Positions 15,970-23,746 of a DNA stretch of 64,000 nt are shown here, one piece after another. Each line of letters starts with the position of its first letter. Within the stretch, counting starts at the first letter, position 1. The notes under the pieces are model-generated. The model saw only the letters and a list, made by a program, of their open reading frames with translations, did not search any database and had not been told where the DNA came from. This DNA is from Paenibacillus sp. FSL K6-1330 (GTDB lineage Bacteria > Bacillota > Bacilli > Paenibacillales > Paenibacillaceae), in the NCBI RefSeq assembly GCF_037976825.1, contig NZ_CP150269.1, positions 2,617,501 through 2,681,500 on the forward strand, read 5' to 3'. A program made the translations under genes and the position numbers.

Positions 15970-16758
15970 ATGTTTAAAACAGATGTGGAAGCCGTTGTCA
16001 ATGCCGCCGTCGGTAAAAAAGAGCAGATGAATCATAATCTGCTGCGCTATATGGTATCGGCTATGCTGGCCGGCGCGTATGTCGGCATAGGGATTGTATT
16101 AATCTTTAAGCTGGGGGCGCCGCTCGCAGCTGCCGGTTCACCTTTCCAATCCCTCGTCATGGGAGCTGCATTCGGGATCGCGCTCACGTTGGTGGTGTTC
16201 GCCGGGTCAGAGCTGTTTACTGGAAATCACATGTTTTTTACGATAAGCACATTATCCGGACGAACGACGATGGGGGATACGCTGAAAAACTGGGTACTCG
16301 TGTTTATCGGCAATCTGGCTGGAGCGATTCTGCTCAGCTATCTGGTGTATGCTTCCGGCCTGTTCAATGGCCTGCCGCCGGACCATCTCATCTTCACGGC
16401 TGCTGCCAAGAAAATGAATGATCCGTTTATGGAGCTGTTCTTCAGAGGCATCTTGTGTAACTGGCTTGTCTGTCTGGCCTTGTGGATGGGAATTCGGGCC
16501 AAGGGAGAAACGACAAAGCTGATCTTAATATGGTGGTGTCTGTTTGCCTTCATTGCAACAGGGTACGAGCATAGCGTAGCTAATATGACACTTCTGACGC
16601 TCGCGACGATTTTACCGGGGCATCCCGAAACCATTTCCATTAGTGGATGGATCAGCAACATGGTGCCGGTCACGCTGGGGAACATCCTTGGCGGCGGATT
16701 GTTTGTAGGGATGGCTTATTGGTTTATCTCGTCGGGAAAAGGGAGCAAGCAAAAGTAG
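15970..16758 (+). CDS. nirC: Formate/nitrite transporter family channel, probable nitrite carrier
   Basis: A 262-residue FNT-family pentameric channel protein with six predicted membrane segments. The family signature GSELFTGNHMFFT lies near residues 79-91, and the internal repeat counterpart GILCNWLVCLALWMG near 157-171. Position right after nirB-nirD makes nitrite the probable substrate (import of substrate and control of nitrite level), rather than formate, although pflB is 7 kb away. Last gene of the operon; the region after it carries a terminator and then an insertion sequence. Confidence 0.92.
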   Translation: MFKTDVEAVVNAAVGKKEQMNHNLLRYMVSAMLAGAYVGIGIVLIFKLGAPLAAAGSPFQSLVMGAAFGIALTLVVFAGSELFTGNHMFFTISTLSGRTTMGDTLKNWVLVFIGNLAGAILLSYLVYASGLFNGLPPDHLIFTAAAKKMNDPFMELFFRGILCNWLVCLALWMGIRAKGETTKLILIWWCLFAFIATGYEHSVANMTLLTLATILPGHPETISISGWISNMVPVTLGNILGGGLFVGMAYWFISSGKGSKQK

Positions 16759-16831
16759 GTTTTGTAGGCGACATCGATGAGAAGGAGCAGTTCCGTAAGC
16801 AGGTTTGCTCACTTGATAGACAGCCGAAAAG

Positions 16832-16880
16832 AAGGGGGTGTCCCAAAAGATCTTAGATCTGGCGGAATGCCCCCTTTTCC
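16832..16880 (+). terminator. Probable terminator of nirBDC
   Basis: AAGGGGG at 16832-16838 pairs with CCCCCTT at 16870-16876, with an inner AGATC / GATCT stem, followed by TT.  It lies 75 nt after the nirC stop and just before the insertion sequence boundary. Confidence 0.65.
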
Positions 16881-17000
16881 TGTGAGGAGACGCTCCGTGT
16901 ACGAATCGATCCTCCCATCGCTGATATGAACGAGAACTGTCAAATAGCAGTTTGTAACTCCCTTGTTTTTCCCAATCCCCCTTTATACAAGAGAGGGTGT

Positions 17001-17202
17001 AAAAACTGAACTAGAAGGCAAAAGCTATCAACGGTGAGCAGTCTGATATCCGCGGGTTTTGTATACCGCATGTTTTCTCTCCGTCTGCAGAGAGTGCACC
17101 ACGAACTGTTGTCGTGCGTCGTTTCCTTTGGAGGGATGGCACATAGCGATGGACGTGGATTCTCTCTTACGGCTTTTCCCTTTGCCTTCTAACTCAGTTT
17201 TT
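17001..17202 (-). ncRNA. Candidate bridge RNA / structured RNA of the IS110-type element
   Basis: In the 3' non-coding end of the element, two 22-nt arms (17202-17181 and 17022-17001 on the minus strand) can form a continuous stem. Twenty pairs are Watson-Crick; the remaining two are G-U and U-G when transcribed from the transposase strand, but A-C mismatches on the other strand. The enclosed 158 nt contain further hairpins, including GCACGA / TCGTGGTGC near 17104-17125 and CTCTC / GAGAG near 17080-17100. IS110-family recombinases use a bridge RNA from a non-coding end, downstream of the transposase in the IS1111 group. Identity as a bridge RNA is inference. Confidence 0.45.
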
Positions 17203-17287
17203 CATCTTCCACCTGTTTTTTTGGGGAACGGGATCACCTTGAATCAACCATTCTCACAATACGACTAGATTCCAATAGGAATGGTGA

Positions 17288-18402
17288 TCACCTATTTATC
17301 CTTTTCTCTTCAAGTTCTCGGGCAATCGACCAAATAAATCCACTTAGTTCACGCGCCACGGCCACAACTGCTTTGCCACTAGGCTTACCCTTTGACAGCA
17401 TTTTCGTGTATTTTCGATGTAGTCGATGCTGTGCCTTCCAGGATATGGCCTGAATTTCAGGAGATTTTCCTTGTTGACGTTTCTTTAACTCTCCTTGTAG
17501 CGCAGGTTTATAGCGGTAACTCCAAGCGGATTCGACCAATAAACGACGAAGGTGCGTATTCCCCGATTTCGTAATGTTTCCCTGCCATCGGCTTTGGCCA
17601 CTTGAGTATTCCCTCGGCACCAAACCTGTGTACCCCATGAAAGCCTTCGCATTACCAAACCGGGTAAATGAACACACTTCCGCTACGATTCCTGTTGCTG
17701 TCGTTTCAGCTACTCCACGTAAGGTTTGAAGGGCTTGTATTAAGGGGGCGTGGTGCCCTTCCGTGGCTTCTTCGTGAATGGCTGCTTCCAAACGCTTCAG
17801 ACGTTCTTCATTTTCATCCATCTGATGCAGCATTTCCTGCAGAACCAAACGTTGAGAAGCGGACTCGAATGGAATACGTCCTAACCATAACCGGTATTTA
17901 GCCGTCCAGCGGCGAAGTGGCTCTTTAGGTGCAATCTGATGACGAAGGAGAAACTTCCCGATCCGCTGCCGGATTCGAGCTCGGTCTTCCTTAACATCTT
18001 CACGCATTCGTACCAAATCACGAAGCGCTTCTTCCTCTGGAGTAGGTACATGCACACGTGTTAATTCACCTGCTCGAAGTAATTGTGCCAGACGCATCGA
18101 ATCCCTACGATCCGTTTTACCCGTTCTCCTGGACGACTAGGCATAAGTGATGGGGCGATAACAATGCAGTCATATCCATGTGCAGTTAGCAAACGAACTA
18201 AAGGATATCCTGTTGGACCTGCCTCGTAACAAACGCTTAATTCATTGGGTTGGCCTAACTTCCTCAATACTTTCAAGATGTGATACTCGGTATGAGGAAT
18301 CGTGCCCAAATACCGAGCGCCTTCTCTTCCTGGATCAGCTACAGATACAGCAATATTTTCCTTCGACACGTCTAAGCCTACGTATTTTATGGTATCCTTC
18401 AT
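17288..18402 (-). pseudogene. IS110-family transposase, single frameshift
   Basis: DEDD-type transposase/recombinase of about 371 residues if repaired. The N-terminal part starts at ATG 18402 behind AAAGGAGAG and contains YVGLDVSKENIAV (first Asp) and CYEAGPTGYPLV (Glu). The C-terminal part contains the Transposase_20 region TLRGVAETTATGIVAEV and GNTHLRRLLVESAWSYR. A missing base in an A-run (T-run on the plus strand, 18115-18118) throws the frame out exactly at ERVK|TDRRDS, the segment carrying the last two catalytic Asp residues. Restoring five A residues rejoins the frames. As it stands the protein is inactive unless the missing base is a sequencing error or slippage occurs on the A-run. 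Confidence 0.85.
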
Positions 18403-18528
18403 AGTACAGACTCTCCTTTGCAATTTAGCTCTGATTTTGGTTTTGGTTTAGCTTCTACTACACCATTATTCCCAAAATTAACCTAAGATGTTGCAATTAC
18501 GGGGAGTCTGTCTCGTTCATGATAACTG

Positions 18529-18581
18529 TTGCCCCCAAATTTCTTGAAATGGTACTAGGCAAGGATGAAATTCGGGGGCAA
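18529..18581. repeat. Palindrome adjoining the IS110-type element
   Basis: TTGCCCCCAAATTTC at 18529-18543 and GAAATTCGGGGGCAA at 18567-18581 form a 15-bp inverted repeat with one mismatch. It begins within one or two bases of the predicted end of the IS110-type element. IS1111-group elements often target palindromic or REP-like sequences, so this may be the remaining half of the target. Confidence 0.6.
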
Positions 18582-18738
18582 AGGCGACCGCTCTCACTTG
18601 TCCGGAATCGTTTCGTCCTCTCCGCTACGTTGTGCGAAAACATACTCTAGACATACGAAAAGAAACCGTTTCTTGGTAAAATGGAAGTGCGACCCACCAT
18701 CTACGAAAGGAACGATTTCTTTGTACATTCAATATACC

Positions 18739-19305
18739 ATGGACCAACTTTATCTGCCAATGGACGGGGAGGATGACATTCCTCCTTATCATCTTGTTCG
18801 CATCGTCAATGAATCGGTCAACCGAAGTGGCAACAAGATATCAGCAAGCTAGACAACTGGCAGTACGACGAAGCAGAAGATACATGGACGTGTGCGGCTG
18901 GGCGAAAGCTGTGGTTTCGCTATGAAAGTAAGGAAACGATGGTAAGCGGATATGAAATACGAAAGGACACTACCGAAGCGTGAGCTGCGAAGGGTGTTCA
19001 TGCAAAGCTGCTTGCACGAAAGCTCAAGGGAACCGGGAAATCAGCGTAAGTCTCAGGTATCTTCGTTACAAGCAGCAAGTGAGAGAGAAACTTCGAAGTG
19101 AGGAAGGCTATGCGTTGTCGGTGCGGCGAATGGTCGAACCGGAGAGTGGGTTTGGGCAGTTGAAGAATAACCGGGGATTCTGGCGATTTCTGCTTCGAGG
19201 ACTGACGAAAGTGAGCCTAGAGGTCGGATGCCTTTCGCTTGCCATAATCTGCTCAAGCAAGAGGCAACGGACCGAAAAGCAAGAAATGGCGGTGCAAGGA
19301 GATAA
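18739..19305 (+). pseudogene. IS1182-family transposase, internally deleted and frameshifted
   Basis: The N-terminal piece (from ATG 18739, MDQLYLPMDGEDDIPPYHLV, the family start signature) runs to about 18840. It joins, in another frame, a C-terminal half (KLDNWQYDEAEDTWTC..., CEGCSCKAACTKAQGNR, SGFGQLKNNRGFWRFLLRG). About 300 central residues with the catalytic core are missing. Two further one-base shifts occur: near 18975-18980 and near 19243, after which the intact family ending (HNLLKQEATDRKARNGG, stop 19303-19305) is readable. No functional protein can be made. Confidence 0.85.
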
Positions 19306-19332
19306 CATCCTGAGCACCGCCATTTCTTTATT
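19281..19332 (+). terminator. Terminator of the IS1182-type transposase relic
   Basis: AAGAAATGGCGGTGC at 19281-19295 and GCACCGCCATTTCTT at 19314-19328 form a perfect 15-bp stem overlapping the relic's stop codon. Followed by a T-rich stretch. Confidence 0.6.
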
Positions 19333-19479
19333 TGACACATTTTTTAATCGGACGAACCGTCCGTCAAGTGAGCAAACCTACTTATGGAGACAGCTCCTTC
19401 TTTAACGATATACGAACGAGATGTTTTGGAGGCTTTACCTCCAAGCCAAGCAGATGAAGTGGAACCTAATGAGTAAACA

Positions 19480-19543
19480 AAGAAACCGTTCCATTGGTAA
19501 ATGGTGAGTTGTCCTTCCATTTACCAAGAAACGGTTTCTTTTT
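19480..19543. terminator. Long inverted-repeat hairpin between the IS relic and the small membrane protein gene
   Basis: AAAGAAACCGTT...TGGTAAATGG (about 19480-19505) pairs with CCATTTACCA..AAACGGTTTCTTT (about 19517-19541), with a small central mismatch. The T-run follows on the plus strand and an A-run precedes, so it can act in both directions, including as terminator for the minus-strand 52-residue protein gene. Confidence 0.55.
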
Positions 19544-19566
19544 GTGTACCTTGTCTTCCAAATCCT

Positions 19567-19725
19567 TTACCGATGTTCCACCAGGTCAATCGCACCAAGC
19601 ACAATATGAGCCAGTCCGAAGCCGAGAATACCGGTTGCGGCAAGTTTATACTTGCTGCCAAGCAGAGCGGCACCCGAAGCAGAAACCACAGTTCCAAGAA
19701 CAGCAGGAATCAATCCTTCACGCAT
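19567..19725 (-). CDS. Small conserved membrane protein, 52 residues
   Basis: MREGLIPAVLGTVVSASGAALLGSK... has two hydrophobic, Gly/Ala-rich segments (about residues 4-22 and 27-46) separated by a basic turn, ending in DLVEHR. ATG 19725 has AAGGGAG 9 nt upstream, preferable to the longer frame beginning at 19761. It lies immediately downstream of fnr on the same strand (90 nt gap), so it could be co-transcribed. Function unknown. Confidence 0.7.
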   Translation of the reverse strand: MREGLIPAVLGTVVSASGAALLGSKYKLAATGILGFGLAHIVLGAIDLVEHR

Positions 19726-19813
19726 GCTGAGCACTCCCTTTAATTTGGTTTGGAAAGACAAGGTTTATTGTAAGCAGATGACTGTATATTATGCACAGAA
19801 GGGAGAAGGCCGA

Positions 19814-20542
19814 TTAAATCCGGCAGATTTCGTTCGGACACAGCTCGCAATGGCAGATTTCCTGCAGCATCGGAAGATCTTTAATGACAATCATTCCGCC
19901 GGCATATTCGATGGCATCTTTTTTGCGTAAGTCACTCAGCATCCGGTTCACGCTTTCGCGGGTGGCCCCAATCATGTTCGATAGATCGGTGTGGGTAATC
20001 TTCTTGTTGATGAGAATGGTATCATCCGCTTGATGCTGTCCGTAGGTGTTGCTCAGACGGATCAGTGTCGATGTTAAAGCACCGGGCTTACCGTACATCA
20101 TGAGATCCCGGAATTTGGTCTGGGTGATGCGGTGGTGTATGCCCATCCACTTCATAAAATCAATGGCGAAGTCGCAATGCTGACAGATCAGCAGCTCCAG
20201 ATCCTTGTGCTCAATGACACCGACAACGCTATCCTCCAGCACCTCTGCCGAGAAACTGTGATTGTTGCTGAAGAATGGATCGGCTTGCCCGACCATGTCT
20301 CCTGGATGGTACATATATAGAATGAGCTCTTTGCCTTCATCAGTCGATTTGGTTAATTTAATTCTTCCTTGTTTAACGTAGTACAGCTTGTCGGCAAAGT
20401 CGCCTTCCCAGAACAAATGGGATCCTTCAGGGAGTACCCTTTCCTTCATGCTGACCAGCAGACGGTTGCGGTTTTGTTCCGAGAAGCACTGCGTGTTCCC
20501 TAAGTTTTCGATTTCCATTACATGGTCTACAGTAGTATTCAT
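19814..20542 (-). CDS. fnr: Fnr, oxygen-responsive Crp-family regulator (Bacillus type)
   Basis: A 242-residue Crp/Fnr-family activator. The cyclic-nucleotide-binding-like beta-roll occupies about residues 20-140 and the HTH about 165-220 (THTDLSNMIGATRESVNRML recognition region). The C-terminus carries the cluster EICHCELCPNEIC. Bacillus subtilis Fnr holds its 4Fe-4S cluster with C-terminal cysteines and an Asp, unlike E. coli Fnr with N-terminal cysteines, so this is the Bacillus type. ATG 20542 has AGGGG 8 nt upstream. It is divergent from adhE; three Fnr-type palindromes lie in between or nearby. It probably controls hmp, nirBDC, adhE and pflBA in this window. Confidence 0.93.
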   Translation of the reverse strand: MNTTVDHVMEIENLGNTQCFSEQNRNRLLVSMKERVLPEGSHLFWEGDFADKLYYVKQGRIKLTKSTDEGKELILYMYHPGDMVGQADPFFSNNHSFSAEVLEDSVVGVIEHKDLELLICQHCDFAIDFMKWMGIHHRITQTKFRDLMMYGKPGALTSTLIRLSNTYGQHQADDTILINKKITHTDLSNMIGATRESVNRMLSDLRKKDAIEYAGGMIVIKDLPMLQEICHCELCPNEICRI

Positions 20543-20585
20543 GTTGGTATCCCCTAACATCCTAAAATTTGATCTGTTTAATCTT

Positions 20586-20615
20586 TAAATACATTATAAC
20601 GTGAAAACATTCACT
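20586..20615 (-). promoter_or_regulatory. fnr promoter with Fnr-type site inside the core promoter
   Basis: TATAAT on the minus strand (20598-20593) predicts a start near 20586. CGTGA-N6-TCACT at 20600-20615 is centred about 21.5 bp upstream, between the -35 and -10 regions. A site there would block RNA polymerase, implying negative autoregulation. Confidence 0.6.
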
Positions 20616-20659
20616 TTTGGGGGAGAATAAGAAGGAAATCGTGGCGAATTTTCAAACTT

Positions 20660-20675
20660 TGTGATCTCTTTCACT
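20660..20675. promoter_or_regulatory. Additional Fnr-type site between fnr and adhE
   Basis: TGTGA-N6-TCACT, one base off the perfect palindrome, centred at 20667.5. This is about 81.5 bp upstream of the predicted fnr start and 110.5 bp upstream of the predicted adhE start. Confidence 0.55.
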
Positions 20676-20728
20676 TAAAAGGAGGGAAAGACAGGCATAA
20701 ATTACACAGAAAAGAAAAATATTTATAT

Positions 20729-20778
20729 TGTGAAATATTTCACATGAATTTAGAGAAGGCTGTGTTACGATCAAAGCG
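20729..20778 (+). promoter_or_regulatory. adhE promoter with Fnr-type palindrome at -41.5
   Basis: A perfect TGTGA-N6-TCACA palindrome at 20729-20744 (centre 20736.5) and a TACGAT -10 at 20766-20771 predict a start near 20778, again 41.5 bp from the centre. Confidence 0.75.
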
Positions 20779-20818
20779 TAGACGAGAAAGAAACATGAAC
20801 CATGGGAGGATGAGAGAT

Positions 20819-23428
20819 ATGGCTGTGAGCAAAGGAACGGTTGAAGTTAAAGGACAAACAGCATCGGAGTACATTCAAGGGCTGATTGACAAGGCGAATC
20901 GAGCCAAAGAAAAGTTTATGGAATTGAATCAGGAACAGGTCGACGGGATTGTACAGGCGATGGCCATGGCAGGCCTTGAGAAGCACATGCAGCTGGCAAA
21001 GATGGCGGTTGAGGAAACGGGACGCGGCGTGTACGAAGACAAGATTATCAAGAACCTGTTCGCCACAGAGTATATCCACAACAGCATCAAGTATGACAAA
21101 ACGGTAGGTATTATTGAAGACAACGCCTATGACAGCTTTCAAAAAATAGCAGAGCCGATTGGGATTATCATGGGGATAACACCGGTAACCAATCCGACCT
21201 CCACAACGATATTCAAGGCGCTGATCTCCATTAAAACAAGAAACCCGATCATCTTCGGATTCCATCCATCCGCGCAGGCATGCAGCCGGGAAGCCGCGCT
21301 GATACTGCGGGATGCCGCCGTGAAACAAGGTGCTCCTGCCGATTGCATCCAGTGGATCGAAGCTCCTTCCATGGATAAAACCAATGCACTCATGAATCAT
21401 CCTGACGTCGCCTGCATTCTGGCCACGGGCGGTTCGGCAATGGTCAAAGCGGCATACAGCTGCGGCAAGCCGGCCCTCGGCGTAGGACCAGGTAACGTGC
21501 CTTGCTTTATAGAGAAGAGCGCGGACCTGGATCAAGCAGTGAACGATTTGATTTTATCGAAGACCTTTGATAACGGCATGATCTGCGCTTCGGAGCAGGC
21601 TGTCATTATCGAAGAGCCTATCTATCATACAGTGAAGAAAAAAATGATTGCCAGCGGCTGTTATTTCGTCAACAAGGAAGAGCTGGCGAAACTGACTGCG
21701 CATGCGATGGTATCGGAGAAATGTGCGGTTAATCCGTCCATCGTCGGAAAGCCGGCAGCTAAGATTGCCGAGGCTTGCGGTTTCGAGGTACCGGAAAGCA
21801 CCAAGATCCTGATTGCCGAGCTGGAAGGGGTCGGTCCGGCTTACCCGCTGTCTGCCGAGAAACTGAGTCCGGTTCTGGCCTGTTATAAGGTGAAGGATGC
21901 GGAGGAAGGCATAACACGCGCTGAAGAGATGGTTGCTTTTGGCGGCATGGGCCACTCGTCGGTGATCCACTCGCACAATGAAGACATTATTATGAAATTC
22001 TCGGATCGGATGAAAACCTGCCGCATCCTGGTGAACCAGCCTTCTTCGCAAGGCGGTATCGGGGATATCTACAACACGAACCTGCCATCGCTGACGCTGG
22101 GTTGCGGCTCGTATGGACGTAATTCCACATCGTCGAACGTGACGGCTGTCAATCTAATCAACGTGAAAAGGGTGAACCGCAGAACCGTGAATATGCAGTG
22201 GTTTAAAGTACCGGACAAAATTTACTTTGAAAAAGGCTCCACGCAGTATCTTGCAAAAATGCCGGAAATCACCCGTGTTGCGATCGTTACCGACCCCATG
22301 ATGGTGAAGCTGGGTTATGTGGAGCGGGTAGAGCATTATCTGCGTCAGCGCAGAGTGCCAGTGGCCATCGAGGTCTTCTCGGAGGTAGAGCCGGATCCTT
22401 CAACAACGACAGTAGAACGCGGAACGGAGATGCTTGCTAGGTTCCAGCCGGACTGCATTATCGCCCTCGGCGGCGGATCGCCAATGGATGCAGCGAAAGC
22501 GATGTGGCTGTTCTATGAATACCCGGATACGGACTTTAACAATCTGAAGCAAAAATTTATGGATATCCGCAAGCGGGTCTATAAATATCCGAAGCTTGGA
22601 CGGAAAGCGAAATTCGTTGCCATTCCAACAACGTCGGGAACTGGCTCGGAAGTGACTTCGTTTGCCGTCATCACGGACAAAGGGCTGGGGAATACCAAGT
22701 ACCCGCTGGCTGATTATGAGCTGACACCGGATGTGGCGATTATCGATCCGGAATTTGTATACACGTTGCCTAAAACAGCGGTAGCCGATACCGGTATGGA
22801 CGTTCTGACACATGCTATTGAAGCCTACGTATCGGTGATGGCCAGCGATTATACGGATGGGCTTGCCATCAAAGCCATACAGCTCGTGTTCCAATATCTT
22901 GAGCAGTCGGCGCTTACCGGTGACAAACTCGCCCGCGAGAAAATGCATAATGCTTCGACGCTTGCCGGCATGGCTTTTGCGAATGCGTTCCTTGGCATCA
23001 ACCACAGTCTTGCGCATAAGTGGGGCGGCCAGTATCATACGGCACACGGACGCACCAATGCGATCCTGATGCCTCACGTCATTCGTTACAACGCCAAGAA
23101 GCCAACAAAATTCGCGGCATGGCCTAAATATACCCATTTTGTGGCTGATGAGAGATATGCTGAAATCGCACGGATTCTCGGGCTGCCGGCAAGAACAACG
23201 GAAGAGGGCGTAAACAGTCTGATTGGCGCGATCCGGGAGCTGAACAGCAAGCTCGGTATCGAGGAGTCGTTCCAGCAGCTTGGCATCGATCCTAAAGATT
23301 TCGAGAAGAATGTTGAGCATTTGGCGGACCGGGCTTTTGAAGACCAGTGCACAACGAGCAATCCGAAGCTGCCGCTGGTGACAGAGCTCGCAGAAGTTTA
23401 CCGCAACGCATTCTACGGTCGGTTCTAA
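20819..23428 (+). CDS. adhE: Bifunctional acetaldehyde-CoA / alcohol dehydrogenase
   Basis: Reduces acetyl-CoA to acetaldehyde and then ethanol, regenerating two NAD+ in fermentation; forms spirosomes in other bacteria. At 869 residues it is standard length. The N-terminal aldehyde dehydrogenase domain (about 10-440) has the catalytic Cys in [11 protein letters not shown]. The C-terminal iron-dependent alcohol dehydrogenase domain (about 450-865) has [15 protein letters not shown] and iron-binding histidines in [23 protein letters not shown] 20819 has GGGAGG 9 nt upstream; the ATG at 20810 overlaps that site. Fnr-type promoter upstream. With pflBA downstream it forms the fermentative branch from pyruvate to ethanol. 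Confidence 0.97.
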   Translation: MAVSKGTVEVKGQTASEYIQGLIDKANRAKEKFMELNQEQVDGIVQAMAMAGLEKHMQLAKMAVEETGRGVYEDKIIKNLFATEYIHNSIKYDKTVGIIEDNAYDSFQKIAEPIGIIMGITPVTNPTSTTIFKALISIKTRNPIIFGFHPSAQACSREAALILRDAAVKQGAPADCIQWIEAPSMDKTNALMNHPDVACILATGGSAMVKAAYSCGKPALGVGPGNVPCFIEKSADLDQAVNDLILSKTFDNGMICASEQAVIIEEPIYHTVKKKMIASGCYFVNKEELAKLTAHAMVSEKCAVNPSIVGKPAAKIAEACGFEVPESTKILIAELEGVGPAYPLSAEKLSPVLACYKVKDAEEGITRAEEMVAFGGMGHSSVIHSHNEDIIMKFSDRMKTCRILVNQPSSQGGIGDIYNTNLPSLTLGCGSYGRNSTSSNVTAVNLINVKRVNRRTVNMQWFKVPDKIYFEKGSTQYLAKMPEITRVAIVTDPMMVKLGYVERVEHYLRQRRVPVAIEVFSEVEPDPSTTTVERGTEMLARFQPDCIIALGGGSPMDAAKAMWLFYEYPDTDFNNLKQKFMDIRKRVYKYPKLGRKAKFVAIPTTSGTGSEVTSFAVITDKGLGNTKYPLADYELTPDVAIIDPEFVYTLPKTAVADTGMDVLTHAIEAYVSVMASDYTDGLAIKAIQLVFQYLEQSALTGDKLAREKMHNASTLAGMAFANAFLGINHSLAHKWGGQYHTAHGRTNAILMPHVIRYNAKKPTKFAAWPKYTHFVADERYAEIARILGLPARTTEEGVNSLIGAIRELNSKLGIEESFQQLGIDPKDFEKNVEHLADRAFEDQCTTSNPKLPLVTELAEVYRNAFYGRF

Positions 23429-23501
23429 ATAGGATAGGCTCTGAATGCCGATCATGAAGATCCGGGAATATGTTGAGGTAAGTGATGCAAGACAGACTCG
23501 G

Positions 23502-23581
23502 AGTGATAAAAATCACGGAAAAAGATAACTTTGTGATTAATATCACAGATGCGAGGGATCAACAGGACTACAATAAAGGTG
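23502..23581 (+). promoter_or_regulatory. pflB promoter with tandem Fnr-type sites at -71.5 and -41.5
   Basis: Two palindromes: AGTGA-N6-TCACG at 23502-23517 (centre 23509.5) and perfect TGTGA-N6-TCACA at 23532-23547 (centre 23539.5), 30 bp apart. TACAAT at 23569-23574 predicts a start near 23581. The sites then sit at -71.5 and -41.5, the classical tandem arrangement for co-operative activation by Crp/Fnr proteins. A leader of about 165 nt follows. Confidence 0.78.
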
Positions 23582-23654
23582 TAGCAAGAAGCTGAATCTC
23601 AGGTCTTTGATAAAGAAGCTTGAAGGTACAAGGCGGGGTAGTGGCATCATTGAT

Positions 23655-23670
23655 CGTGAAAATAATCACA
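23655..23670. promoter_or_regulatory. Third Fnr-type site in the pflB leader
   Basis: CGTGA-N6-TCACA centred at 23662.5, about 81 bp downstream of the predicted start and 85 bp before the pflB start codon. No good -10 lies 41.5 bp further on, so it may modulate the upstream promoter or be part of a second, weaker one. Confidence 0.5.
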
Positions 23671-23746
23671 TTTAAAGATCTGAGATAGATCAAGGTGTGG
23701 CCTCGCCTGTCCTTGCAAGCCCCAGCAAATCTAGGAGGGATTCAAT

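Larger units (their letters stand above)
16923..18527 (-). mobile_element. IS110-family element of IS1111 type
   Basis: About 1.6 kb. A transposase on the minus strand (frameshifted) is enclosed by a 10-bp subterminal inverted repeat, ATGAACGAGA at 16926-16935 and TCTCGTTCAT at 18511-18520. IS1111-group elements carry such repeats a few bases in from their ends, and a long non-coding 3' end. Boundaries are estimated from the usual 3-nt and 7-nt offsets. No target-site duplication is seen, as is normal for the family. The right boundary abuts a palindrome at 18529-18581. Confidence 0.75.
18658..19543 (+). mobile_element. IS1182-family element remnant
   Basis: A decayed element of about 0.9 kb, compared with about 1.7 kb for intact IS1182-family members. 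A 30-bp sequence AAAGAAACCGTTTCTTGG... occurs at 18658-18687 and in inverted orientation at 19514-19543, framing the broken transposase. A third, slightly degenerate copy lies at about 19480-19505 and can pair with the 19514-19543 copy into a long hairpin. The element has lost roughly half its coding sequence. Confidence 0.65.

Noticed and set aside
17059..18404. Plus-strand open frames within the IS110-type element
   Set aside because: They mirror the transposase coding sequence or the structured non-coding end and lack ribosome binding sites.
18511..18520. Terminal rather than subterminal repeat of a DDE-type insertion sequence
   Set aside because: The transposase is of the DEDD IS110 type, no target duplication is present, and the 10-bp repeat fits the subterminal repeats of the IS1111 group.
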